NCBI GenBank assembly: GCA_027486795.1
Contig: JAIXOI010000035.1
Span: 212,082-276,081, forward strand
DNA from: Sphingobacteriales bacterium
Lineage (GTDB): Bacteria; Bacteroidota; Bacteroidia; Chitinophagales; CAIOSU01
DNA: 64,000 nt
Direction of reading: 5' to 3'
The stretch's first letter is position 1; each line of letters starts with the position of its first letter. This document shows, one piece after another, positions 8,259-17,162 of this stretch. The notes beneath the pieces were generated by a model that ran no database searches, had not been told where the DNA came from, and worked only from the letters and a program-made list of their open reading frames with translations. The translations under genes were made by a program, and so were the position numbers.

Positions 8259-9830
8259 TTATCTGGTTATTAAAAATGGCTTAGTATATTTTTGTCCATC
8301 AGCACTGGAAACGGTAAATAGGTAATAGCCTTGGGGAAGCAAACTTACATCTACACTACTAGTCCCTTGCAAAGTACCTGGCACACCTACTTGGCAAGTT
8401 TTGCCCATCGCATTGTATATGGTATAGCTTTGAAAACCCATATTTTGCAAAACCTCAATATTCAAGAGGCTGTTAGTAGGATTAGGGTAAATATTGAAAG
8501 TTGGCATTTCAATGTCGTTTATGCCCAATATACATGCTGTATCGCCTTGTGCCAATATTTTAAAAACTATTGCGCTTCGCTCCATACAAGCAGTGTCAAA
8601 GGTGTATTCACCATTACTCACTAAGCCATTTGCAGTGGCCAGCAGGTATAAATAATAATTACCTGGTGTAAAATTGCTTCCAACAAGTTCTAAACCCTCA
8701 TAATCAAAAATCCTACCAATAGCGTAAAAATTTGGGTCATCATATGGGCGTTGAAAATTGTTAATAGGTCCGCTGCCGAATAATCCAAATAGGCCGTAAG
8801 CGTTGCCCACAGCAGGTAAAATAACATTACTATCAAAAGAAAGATAAACACTGCCATTTTCTGTAGCACATGGCGAGGTGCCCATATAATATGACATTGC
8901 CGGAACAGCTTCGGTACCACAGGCATCTGTATATCCCCTATCTTCAATACGGATGCTAAAATCAACAGGATCGAACCGTTTGCTAACTACTATATAGTAT
9001 TCGCCCTGTTCCAATGTTACCAAACTAGTATCTAAGGTACCCTGCACACCCTGAGAGCTACTCCTGCAAATACCTCTTGATAAATTGCTTGCTGCCATGT
9101 CGCCGCAAACTAAATCACTTACCGGATAAATGGCATAATCGTAATACAAAAAGTCGGAACTGAAAGAAACGTTAGCTAGCCTTAACATGTAAGTACTGGT
9201 TTGTGGTGCAAAGAACTTAAACCAAACCAATGAGGTCGTTTCTGTACTATTAACTTCGCAAGTATTACTAATTGGGTCGCCCGTTGCTGGGTGCTCTTCG
9301 CCATTAACATCGTATCCGCGGTCACTAAAAGTACTTTGTATCAATGTGTTTAATGGTAAGGTCATCGCATCCTCGCAAATATCATTGTTCGGATAGTTAG
9401 CAACTGCAGAAGTTATCTCAATGTCGTAACTAGTTGCACCGTTGCCAATGCACGGAAAATCAGTAACATATAAGTAGTATGTGCCTGGCCCAGTGATTAA
9501 GATGCTCTCGTAGGTTAAGTTTACACTAACCGGGCAACCATCATCTGCAAATCCAACTACACTTGGATTGCTGCTGTTCTCATTCAATAAGGTAAGATAG
9601 GAGTCGCCTTGATTGTTAGCGGAGCACATGTCAAATGTGAGGCTTGCAGGGGTAAAGGGTACATAAATTTTAATGGCTGTGCCCGTAGGTACAGCGGTAA
9701 AATTAAATGTTGCGCCCATAATATTCTCCATTGAATCGAATACCGCTACAGGAGCATTAATGTTACATTGCTGGGCCCAAAGCATGCTCAAGGAAGTACT
9801 AAAAAGAATAAGAGTAAAGAGTTTTTTCAT
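8259..9830 (-). CDS. Secreted protein with type A T9SS C-terminal sorting domain
   Basis: 523 residues with a signal peptide (MKKLFTLILFSTSLSMLWAQ) and a typical type A sorting domain of ~80 residues at the end (FNIYPNPTNSLLNIEV, then LLPQGYYLFTV). The body is cysteine-containing and beta-rich, with two repeated sections that each describe a jelly-roll-like pattern (GTYYLYVTDF near 125 and GEYYIVVSK near 275), resembling PPC-type pre-peptidase domains. No catalytic motif is seen. It should be exported through the outer membrane by T9SS and anchored or released after removal of the C-terminal domain. Its own terminator follows. Confidence 0.85.
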   Translation of the reverse strand: MKKLFTLILFSTSLSMLWAQQCNINAPVAVFDSMENIMGATFNFTAVPTGTAIKIYVPFTPASLTFDMCSANNQGDSYLTLLNENSSNPSVVGFADDGCPVSVNLTYESILITGPGTYYLYVTDFPCIGNGATSYDIEITSAVANYPNNDICEDAMTLPLNTLIQSTFSDRGYDVNGEEHPATGDPISNTCEVNSTETTSLVWFKFFAPQTSTYMLRLANVSFSSDFLYYDYAIYPVSDLVCGDMAASNLSRGICRSSSQGVQGTLDTSLVTLEQGEYYIVVSKRFDPVDFSIRIEDRGYTDACGTEAVPAMSYYMGTSPCATENGSVYLSFDSNVILPAVGNAYGLFGLFGSGPINNFQRPYDDPNFYAIGRIFDYEGLELVGSNFTPGNYYLYLLATANGLVSNGEYTFDTACMERSAIVFKILAQGDTACILGINDIEMPTFNIYPNPTNSLLNIEVLQNMGFQSYTIYNAMGKTCQVGVPGTLQGTSSVDVSLLPQGYYLFTVSSADGQKYTKPFLITR

Positions 9831-10010
9831 GATTAGCTATTTGATATTATAAATAATTGTTTTACCGACAAATGATACTTTTAAAATGATTTTCAAAGTT
9901 CACGATAGCTTAAGTTACCTTTCAGGGATTTAATGCACATTTGTGATAAAATTTGGAGGTAATTTGTGTACAATACGCTTAAGCAGTGCTAAAACAACTA
10001 TTGAACCAAT

Positions 10011-11414
10011 ATGCAAAACCACTACTTGCTGCAGATAACCAAAGCGCTTCCGGACAAAGACTATGAGCGGTTTTGTGGTTGCTTAAAAGCTGACAAAAAA
10101 GATAGGAGCTTAACCATATTAAAATCATTGCGACGTTGTGATAAAACAATAAGCAAAGAAGACCTTTATGAAAAAGTGTTTAAAACTAAACATCAAGCCG
10201 AAAAGGACTTCTTGATACGAAATGAGTTTCGATTGCTGAAAAAGCTTGTGGAAGACTATCTGCTACAAAAGGAAATAGAACGGGAGGTTAAAGAAAATGA
10301 AGAATGGCGGAACAAGATGCTTGGCAATGCTATGGTGCAGCTTCAGTTGCCGGGTATTGCATCCAACTATTTAAGAACTGCAATGGATGCTGCACGCCAA
10401 AACTTACACCACGATTTAGCTTTTGAGCTTAATTTGATGACATTTCCATTGGAGTATCTTGCAGCTACCGATCAAGAAGCAGTATATGGATTATTGAAAC
10501 GTAGCGTTGTTGTTAACAAATCATTTATTGACCGTGGTGTGGCTTTCCGAACTGCGCAGGTCGATTTCCAGATAAGTCTGCTAAACCGTATTGGCAAAGA
10601 ATTAGGGAAAAAGCCAATAGATTGGGATGTTTTGTTTTCCCAAAACTCCAGCGAAACTCCACCAGAAGCACTATACTACCAGCAGAAAACCAAAGCTTAC
10701 ACTAGCTATAGTATTGCCGACATGGAAGTTCTATTTGCTTTAGCTAAACAATTGCCAGAAAACCCGTTAACGCGAAACGAGAGAATAACCGCCATGGTTC
10801 AGTTGGCAAGTGTTTGCTCCATTTATGGGCAATTTGAAAGGGCTACCAACATATTTGAGCAAGCTTATCAATCAAAGGATTTTGCAATACTAAAAGAAAA
10901 GCCGTCTTTCTATATTAATTATATCACAAATTTGGTAAAGCTTAAGCAATATGAAACCGCTCTTAAAATAATACATGAAGCTGAACTACTTGCCACCGGT
11001 GCCAACTTACGGAATAAGCTAGATGCTGCGCGCATAACCTGCTACATTTTTCTAAAAAACACGGAACAATTAAAAGAGCTGCTTCCCAACGATTTTAGTG
11101 AGATGGATGAAAAACGCCAGTATTATTATAAACTTCTCTATGCAATTTATTTTTACTTGGGCAACCAAATTGAAATGGCCCTGCGTGAGTTAGATAATTT
11201 GTTACATGTGCGCCAAATTAATAATAGCCCTGAATATGTGCAGTTAATAAAGTTAATGGGAACCGTTTTTCGACTGTTGCAAAAGGAAGCACCGCTTGGA
11301 AAACCCCATAAAAATACAATAGCCAAAGTGCAGCAAATAATAAAAAGGGAAAAGGAAACATTAAATCCTGATATGCATAACCTATTGCCGTTTTTATGGC
11401 TAGAGGGGTTATGA
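10011..11414 (+). CDS. Unrecognised helical-repeat (TPR-like) protein
   Basis: 467 residues, soluble, without signal peptide or membrane segment. The N-terminal ~100 residues are charged (LPDKDYERFCGCLKADKKDR, then LLKKLVEDYLLQKEIE). From about residue 200 onward the sequence is amphipathic helix pairs with TPR-like spacing (YGQFERATNIFEQAYQSKDF near 275, LKQYETALKIIHEAELLATG near 310). It resembles a loosely defined Bacteroidota family of ~450-500 residue helical proteins of unknown function. No name is justified. It stands alone between a divergent T9SS gene and a decayed methyltransferase copy on the opposite strand. Confidence 0.75.
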   Translation: MQNHYLLQITKALPDKDYERFCGCLKADKKDRSLTILKSLRRCDKTISKEDLYEKVFKTKHQAEKDFLIRNEFRLLKKLVEDYLLQKEIEREVKENEEWRNKMLGNAMVQLQLPGIASNYLRTAMDAARQNLHHDLAFELNLMTFPLEYLAATDQEAVYGLLKRSVVVNKSFIDRGVAFRTAQVDFQISLLNRIGKELGKKPIDWDVLFSQNSSETPPEALYYQQKTKAYTSYSIADMEVLFALAKQLPENPLTRNERITAMVQLASVCSIYGQFERATNIFEQAYQSKDFAILKEKPSFYINYITNLVKLKQYETALKIIHEAELLATGANLRNKLDAARITCYIFLKNTEQLKELLPNDFSEMDEKRQYYYKLLYAIYFYLGNQIEMALRELDNLLHVRQINNSPEYVQLIKLMGTVFRLLQKEAPLGKPHKNTIAKVQQIIKREKETLNPDMHNLLPFLWLEGL

Positions 11415-11427
11415 GATACATTACCAA

Positions 11428-11651
11428 ATGCAACCTGCACCAGCACCCAAATCTAGCACCCGGCCAAAGCAATTTTCAATAGCTATCCGTTCTATAGCAT
11501 TCATCTCTTCCCAGTTTCTAAATAGAAGCTTTACAGGCATCATATCATCATCGGCTATGTCGCAGTGCACCGTAATGTTTGCCTTTTCATCGGGGATATG
11601 CAAATAATCGAGCATGGCTTGACCCATTGGGTCCTGTTTTGGGAGGAGCAT
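11428..11651 (-). pseudogene. Truncated duplicate of the methyltransferase gene
   Basis: The open frame from the ATG at 11651 matches the first 74 residues of the methyltransferase at 7445-8164, with 65 identical positions by direct comparison. The match breaks off right after the SAM motif LGAGAGC, where the frame meets a stop two codons later (11421). The remaining two thirds of the enzyme is missing, so no functional methyltransferase can be made. Homology includes the start codon and GGAGCAT context, and a TAATTTTG promoter element (11656-11663) is kept just upstream. This looks like a partial duplication about 3.5 kb from its parent, ending 14 bases past the stop of the convergent 467-residue gene. 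Confidence 0.85.
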
Positions 11652-11734
11652 GGTGCAAAATTACATAAATGATGCGGTAGGTTGCGGCAGCGGTTATTTT
11701 TGCTATTTTTAGTTTGTATTGATTACCAAGAAAC

Positions 11735-12523
11735 ATGAGGAAACCGATATTTACTATCTTGTTGACTATTGTAATATTTGCACAAGTTGCCACAGCTTGC
11801 GAATGGGCGGTGCAAAGTAGGATTTTGCCCATAGGCATGGTAAACGAAGAGATAATTGCCGTCTACATAAGAATGAAGCGTAACTATAGAGGTCCTGATA
11901 CTACAAAAACTGACTACTGTTGGCTTGGTGAAGCATCCCTCATAGCTATCAACCCCAACAACTTTAACATAACCGCCACTTACAACAAAGACAACATTGC
12001 TTGGTACCATACCGACTTTCAAGAAAAGCTAGATGAGTTATATAATCGATACATAAAGCTTGGAAAGGGACTTCAAAATTTGGACATCTTCAAACCCCAA
12101 TCGATTACTACTTATAATTTCCAAGGGAAACCGCCTGTTAAATTCAGTATAGACTCAGGTGACACTACAGCACATTTTACGTTTCTGGACGATAATTCAG
12201 AATTTCCCATAAATCCATGGGATTGCACGGACAGCAACAAAATCCTGCACTACATAAGTGCTAAAACGCTTGCTGAGTATGAGGAGCAAGATGAATTCAA
12301 TGTTCCTCGTTATTTTCAGATTGGCTCCATTCGCACATTCATCTTAGGCGAGTACAATTTATTAATGATACACATCCGTTATGGGACACAATTTGATTTG
12401 GATGGGAATGAAATATTATGGGAGGGCAGCATTCCTACTTTCGATAAGCTAAAAAATTGCGCCTACGAAGAGTCGGTAATGTGGCATGGCATAGGCATTG
12501 ACATACCGTTACTAATTAACTGA
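11735..12523 (+). CDS. Secreted protein of unknown function
   Basis: 262 residues. A signal peptide (MRKPIFTILLTIVIFAQVATA) precedes CEW, so the mature protein would begin near residue 22. There is no strong lipobox and no T9SS sorting domain at the C terminus, which ends GIGIDIPLLIN. I see no known domain. Several aromatic and acidic stretches and a few cysteines suggest a folded periplasmic protein. It precedes the Asp-box lipoprotein on the same strand with ~100 bases between, so the two may be co-transcribed. Confidence 0.7.
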   Translation: MRKPIFTILLTIVIFAQVATACEWAVQSRILPIGMVNEEIIAVYIRMKRNYRGPDTTKTDYCWLGEASLIAINPNNFNITATYNKDNIAWYHTDFQEKLDELYNRYIKLGKGLQNLDIFKPQSITTYNFQGKPPVKFSIDSGDTTAHFTFLDDNSEFPINPWDCTDSNKILHYISAKTLAEYEEQDEFNVPRYFQIGSIRTFILGEYNLLMIHIRYGTQFDLDGNEILWEGSIPTFDKLKNCAYEESVMWHGIGIDIPLLIN

Positions 12524-12620
12524 TAATGGACTTCGAATAAAGCAAACCACCCGATTGCAACCTCAGCAATATTATCTCCATCAATAAATCTGTAAATTGC
12601 AGTACTTAAAACCCACTTAC

Positions 12621-15611
12621 ATGAATAAAGGGCTACTATTAATATTTGGTATTTTACTCTTTTTAGGAGCTTGCGTTCAACGCCCGTTAAGCGACACTTT
12701 GGGCACCCTTGAGGCGACCAAACTAAATAACAAGTTTGCCCCCGACGACCATTTCTTTATGCAACGCAGCTATCCAGATACGGCATTTCCGATGGCGGCT
12801 TACAATAAAGCGCTGGAGATAGCTCGTGCCGATTATTTAAGGGCCAAAAACCAATTAGGCCAGCGCAGCGGAAATTCACTAGTATGGGAAAGTGAAGGGC
12901 CCGGTAATATCGGCGGTCGCATCAATACCATCGCAGTAGACCCAACCAACCCTAGTATTATTTATGTAGGCACTGCCTGCGGTGGCGTATTTAAAACCAC
13001 AAACGCAGGTGCTACGTGGGCACCAATATTCGACGATCAACCATATTTGTCCATAGGCGATATTGAAATTGACCCGAGCAACCACAATACCATTTATGTT
13101 GGCACCGGTGATCCTAACATTAGCGGCTATCCGTTTATTGGCGATGGTGTTTACAAGAGTACCGATGCTGGACAAACGTGGACAAACTTAGGGCTTGTAG
13201 ACCAACGAATTGTATCGAAATTGGAAGTACACCCGCTCAATCCAAACTTGATATATGCTGGAACTATGGGCCTTCCATTCCAAAAGAATAACCAAAGAGG
13301 GCTTTATAAATCAACTGATGGAGGACAAAACTGGAACCAGGTTTACTATAAATCAGATAGTGCGGGCATAATTGATATGGTGCTGCACCCAACCGATACC
13401 AATATTATTTATATAACCGGCTGGAATAGGATACGAAACAGCATGGTAAGTTTGTTGACCGGACCGGATTGCCAAATATTAAAATCGACCGATGCGGGCC
13501 AAACTTGGCAACCTATCATGAGCGGCATTCCCAACACAAGTCCGCTAAGCCGCATTAATATTGACATGAGCGCAAGCGACCCAAACTTGTTGTTCGCCTC
13601 GGTGGTAAACAACGCCTACGATTTACAAGGCATTTACAAAACTACCAATGGTGGGCAAACATGGGTAGCCTTGCCTAATAATGGATTGCCTACTGATGCG
13701 CTAGGTGGTTTTGGATGGTACTTTGGGCATGTAAAAGTTAACCCAGCCAACAATAATGAATTGTTCCTTCTGGGAGTGGATTTGTATCGCTCAAGTGATG
13801 GCGGTATCAACTGGACCATGGCAGGCCCTCCTTGGTACACATACGATTTTCATGCCGATAAACATGATTTGGTGTTTGATGGAAATACCATTTATTGCGG
13901 AACCGATGGTGGACTTTATGCTAGCACCGACCGCGGCGATACTTGGCTAGATATAGAGAATTTGCCCGTAACACAATTCTATCACGTAGCCATCAATCCG
14001 CACAACCCGGGAGTGTATTACGGTGGAGCACAAGACAATGGCACTTGTGTAGGCAACAAGGCCAGCATAAACCAATGGGGTCGCATATTTGGAGGAGATG
14101 GTTTCGATATTCAGTTCCATCCACTTATACCCGACATTTTTTATGTAGAAACCCAAAATGGCGCAATATATACTACCGATGATGGCGGAAATTATATTTA
14201 CGATGCCGTTGATGGAATTGATAACAACGATAGGCGCAATTGGGATATGCCATACTTGTTAAGCAATTTCAACCCCGACGTGCTATACACTGGAACTTAC
14301 CGAATGTATAAATCAACAAATGGTAACTTTCCATTTTGGCAGCCCATTAGTAACGATTTGACCAAAGGGCCAATTTGGGGCGAAGGAAGGAATAACATTA
14401 GCGTTGTTGAGGAATCGAAGCTAGTAAATGATAGGGTTTTCTGTGGAACAAGCGATGGGAACGTTTGGCGAACCATTGATGGGGGCAACAACTGGACAAG
14501 CATTAATGCAACTTTGCCTAACCGCTATGTTACTGATTTAGAATCCTCATCGTTAACAGCTGGGTTATTAATGGTTTCGCATTCTGGCTATAAAGACAAT
14601 GACTTTATACCACACATTCACCTGTCGAGAAACGACGGTGATACCTGGACCGATATTTCGGGCAATTTACCGCCCATTGCAATAAATGAAATAGAGATAA
14701 GCAACTTAAACGATAGCCTCATTTTTGTAGCTACCGATGGCGGTGTTTATTATACCGTCAATCAAGGTGCATATTGGGAAAGGCTTGGCAGCAATATGCC
14801 CGTAATGATTGTATATGACTTAAAGATTGATGCGCTTAACCAAAAACTAATAGCTGGTACTCATGCGAGGTCGGTATTGAGCATTCCCATCGATTCAATT
14901 AATGCCAACTTATTTGTGGCCCCAATTGTAACCAACATTTCGGGCGATGACACCGTTTGCACTGGCGGCACTTCAACCTTAAATGCTACGGGCGGCAGTT
15001 TTGTAAATTGGAGCCCATCAGCTGGCTTGAGTTGCACCGCATGCGCTACTACCGAGGCAACACCATCCATTACCACAACCTATTACGCTAATGTATCAAA
15101 CGGCACTAGCAGCGCCATCGATAGTTTTACGGTAGTAGTGCTGCCTAGCTTATCTCCGCCTGTGATACAAGTATTTACTGATTCTTTGGTGGTAAGCAAC
15201 CCTGACCCAAGTGCTAGTGGCTACCAATGGTATTTAAACAATAGCCCTATACTTGGTGCCAACCTCCTAAACTATCTGGTAACAGAATCTGGCAGTTATT
15301 CAGTTGCAGTTACCCGAGAACAATGTACTGCATCTTCCAATTCAACATACATTACTATCATCTCGGCAGCTACCCTTACAAGCATAAGTGAGCCTACCTT
15401 ATGGAGTTATAACAACACTGTATATGCTATTAGCCCGCAAGGGAGCGCATTGCATACTTTTGAGCTATACGGCGTTTCTGGGCAATTATTGGTTCAAGAG
15501 GAGTTTGTAGTCGGCTTTTATAAAAACCTAAGCAACTTGAGCAGTGGCACTTATATAGCGCGAATTGTAACCGATAAAGGCACGGTTACCCGAAAGATAT
15601 TTGTACGTTGA
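12621..15611 (+). CDS. Asp-box (BNR) beta-propeller lipoprotein with degenerate T9SS-like C terminus
   Basis: About 996 residues from MNKGLLLIFG. The N terminus is a lipoprotein signal peptide with lipobox LGAC. From ~95 to ~760 it carries many Asp-box motifs of the SxDxGxxW type (STDAGQTW, STDGGQNW, SSDGGINW, TIDGGNNW), placing it in the sialidase/VPS10-like propeller group, probably two propellers. An Ig-like domain with paired cysteines follows (CTGGTSTLNATGG, CTACATTEATPS), and the last ~75 residues resemble a T9SS type A domain (SGTYIARIV, ending KIFVR) but lack the usual YPNP entry motif. Function is probably adhesion or glycan binding. No catalytic residues are evident. An upstream in-frame ATG at 12597 is rejected because it would bury the signal peptide. 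Confidence 0.8.
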   Translation: MNKGLLLIFGILLFLGACVQRPLSDTLGTLEATKLNNKFAPDDHFFMQRSYPDTAFPMAAYNKALEIARADYLRAKNQLGQRSGNSLVWESEGPGNIGGRINTIAVDPTNPSIIYVGTACGGVFKTTNAGATWAPIFDDQPYLSIGDIEIDPSNHNTIYVGTGDPNISGYPFIGDGVYKSTDAGQTWTNLGLVDQRIVSKLEVHPLNPNLIYAGTMGLPFQKNNQRGLYKSTDGGQNWNQVYYKSDSAGIIDMVLHPTDTNIIYITGWNRIRNSMVSLLTGPDCQILKSTDAGQTWQPIMSGIPNTSPLSRINIDMSASDPNLLFASVVNNAYDLQGIYKTTNGGQTWVALPNNGLPTDALGGFGWYFGHVKVNPANNNELFLLGVDLYRSSDGGINWTMAGPPWYTYDFHADKHDLVFDGNTIYCGTDGGLYASTDRGDTWLDIENLPVTQFYHVAINPHNPGVYYGGAQDNGTCVGNKASINQWGRIFGGDGFDIQFHPLIPDIFYVETQNGAIYTTDDGGNYIYDAVDGIDNNDRRNWDMPYLLSNFNPDVLYTGTYRMYKSTNGNFPFWQPISNDLTKGPIWGEGRNNISVVEESKLVNDRVFCGTSDGNVWRTIDGGNNWTSINATLPNRYVTDLESSSLTAGLLMVSHSGYKDNDFIPHIHLSRNDGDTWTDISGNLPPIAINEIEISNLNDSLIFVATDGGVYYTVNQGAYWERLGSNMPVMIVYDLKIDALNQKLIAGTHARSVLSIPIDSINANLFVAPIVTNISGDDTVCTGGTSTLNATGGSFVNWSPSAGLSCTACATTEATPSITTTYYANVSNGTSSAIDSFTVVVLPSLSPPVIQVFTDSLVVSNPDPSASGYQWYLNNSPILGANLLNYLVTESGSYSVAVTREQCTASSNSTYITIISAATLTSISEPTLWSYNNTVYAISPQGSALHTFELYGVSGQLLVQEEFVVGFYKNLSNLSSGTYIARIVTDKGTVTRKIFVR

Positions 15612-15670
15612 TGCTTGAGCAATTTGCCCACGAATGTGCATGTTAGCTATGGAAACGATTTTATAGCCGC

Positions 15671-15712
15671 TATTTACTATTTAGTAGCTGCTAGTTACTA
15701 TCTTTGCAGTCC
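15671..15712. repeat. Degenerate heptad repeat upstream of ffh
   Basis: Six consecutive 7-base units: TATTTAC, TATTTAG, TAGCTGC, TAGTTAC, TATCTTT, GCAGTCC. The first five share TA at the start. The fifth unit overlaps the ffh -7 element. Confidence 0.6.
15699..15706 (+). promoter_or_regulatory. ffh -7 promoter element (TATCTTTG)
   Basis: An exact TAnnTTTG match 34 bases before the ffh ATG. It lies at the end of a heptad-repeat tract, so the repeat may have supplied or overwritten the upstream -33 region. Confidence 0.5.
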
Positions 15713-15740
15713 GTTAATAACAGGATAAAGAGCTATTGCT

Positions 15741-17066
15741 ATGTTTGAGAATTTGTCGGATAGGCTGGAAGGAGCGTTTAAGGTACTGAAAGGCCAGCAC
15801 AAGATTACCGATGTTAATATTTCATCTTCGCTAAAAGAGATACGCCGCGCCTTAGTAGATGCTGACGTAAACTATAAAATTGCCAAAGAATTTACAGATA
15901 ATGTAAAGGACAAAGCAATTGGCGAATCTGTTATTACGGCCGTTCAGCCAGGCCAGTTGATGGTAAAAATCGTTAAAGACGAGCTTACCGCATTGATGGG
16001 TGGCACGGTTGCTGAGTTTAATGCCGATGGCAAACCAGCGGTGGTATTGATGGCTGGCTTGCAAGGTTCTGGTAAAACTACCCACTCGGGCAAATTAGCG
16101 CTTTACTTAAAAACCAAAAAAAATAAAAAGCCGCTACTAGTAGCTTGCGACGTATACCGCCCCGCGGCTATAAACCAATTGAAAGTATTAGGCGAGCAAT
16201 TGGGTGTTGAAGTATATACTGAGGAGGGAAACCTAAACCCGGTAAAAATTGCAGAAAATGCCATTGCCCACGCTAAGGCCACTGGCAAAGATGTAGTGAT
16301 AGTGGATACCGCTGGCCGCTTGGCGGTGGATGAGGATATGATGAACGAGATTGCCAATATCAAAAAGGCAATCAACCCGCAAGAGATTTTGTTTGTAGTG
16401 GATAGTATGACTGGCCAAGATGCAGTGAATACTGCCAAAGCCTTCAACGACCGCTTGAACTTTGATGGTGTTATCCTTACCAAGTTGGATGGCGATACGC
16501 GCGGTGGTGCGGCTCTTACTATTAAATATACCGTTGACAAGCCTATTAAGTTTGTAGGTACTGGTGAGAAAATGGATGCGCTTGAGGTGTTTCACCCCGA
16601 TAGGATGTCGCAGCGTATTTTGGGCATGGGTGATATTATCTCTTTCGTAGAGCGCGCCCAAGAGCAGTATGACGAGGAACAAGCAGCCAAGCTTCAAGCC
16701 AAAATCAGCAAGAATACCTTTGATTTTAATGACTTCCTTACTCAATTGAACCAAATCCGTAAGATGGGTAACATCAAGGATTTGCTGGGCATGATACCGG
16801 GCATGGGCAAAGCCATTAAAGATATTGATATTGACGATAGCTCGTTCAAAAAAATCGAGGCCATTATTTTCTCAATGACGCCTGCGGAACGCACCAACCC
16901 TGACTTACTAAATGGTAAACGCCGTGAGCGCTTGGCCAAAGGTAGTGGCAACACTATACAAGAGGTAAACCAGTTTTTGAAGCAGTTTGAGGAAATGAAA
17001 AAGATGATGCGCAACTTTACCAAAATGAGCGCTGCTGGCGGCATGAAAGGCTTGCCTAGAAGATAA
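15741..17066 (+). CDS. ffh: Signal recognition particle protein Ffh
   Basis: 441 residues, the SRP GTPase that binds signal sequences of nascent membrane proteins together with SRP RNA and hands them to FtsY. The N domain spans residues 1-90. The G domain has G1 GLQGSGKTTHSGK (~107), DVYRPAA, G3 DTAGRL (~190) and G4 TKLDGD (~247). A methionine-rich M domain (IRKMGNIKDLLGMIPGMGK, then MKKMMRNFTKMSAAGGMKG) forms the last ~120 residues. All GTPase motifs are intact. Heptad repeats flank it on both sides. The SRP RNA gene lies at the far right end of the same window. Confidence 0.97.
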   Translation: MFENLSDRLEGAFKVLKGQHKITDVNISSSLKEIRRALVDADVNYKIAKEFTDNVKDKAIGESVITAVQPGQLMVKIVKDELTALMGGTVAEFNADGKPAVVLMAGLQGSGKTTHSGKLALYLKTKKNKKPLLVACDVYRPAAINQLKVLGEQLGVEVYTEEGNLNPVKIAENAIAHAKATGKDVVIVDTAGRLAVDEDMMNEIANIKKAINPQEILFVVDSMTGQDAVNTAKAFNDRLNFDGVILTKLDGDTRGGAALTIKYTVDKPIKFVGTGEKMDALEVFHPDRMSQRILGMGDIISFVERAQEQYDEEQAAKLQAKISKNTFDFNDFLTQLNQIRKMGNIKDLLGMIPGMGKAIKDIDIDDSSFKKIEAIIFSMTPAERTNPDLLNGKRRERLAKGSGNTIQEVNQFLKQFEEMKKMMRNFTKMSAAGGMKGLPRR

Positions 17067-17072
17067 TTAACT

Positions 17073-17100
17073 AGTCCACGGTCCACAGTCAATGGTCCAC
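17073..17100. repeat. Degenerate heptad repeat after ffh
   Basis: Four 7-base units in a row: AGTCCAC, GGTCCAC, AGTCAAT, GGTCCAC. It begins seven bases after the ffh stop codon. Confidence 0.65.
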
Positions 17101-17134
17101 AGAAAGATTACTAACTGGTTAGTTCTTTAGCTTT

Positions 17135-17162
17135 AGTCTACTATTTACTAGTTACTAATAAG
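17135..17162. repeat. Degenerate heptad repeat before the collagen-like gene end
   Basis: Four 7-base units: AGTCTAC, TATTTAC, TAGTTAC, TAATAAG. It abuts the stop codon of the convergent collagen-like gene and shares units with the tract upstream of ffh. Confidence 0.6.

Noticed and set aside
11218..11472. Minus-strand frames around the end of the 467-residue gene
   Set aside because: They are antisense to a well-supported coding region and overlap the pseudogene end.
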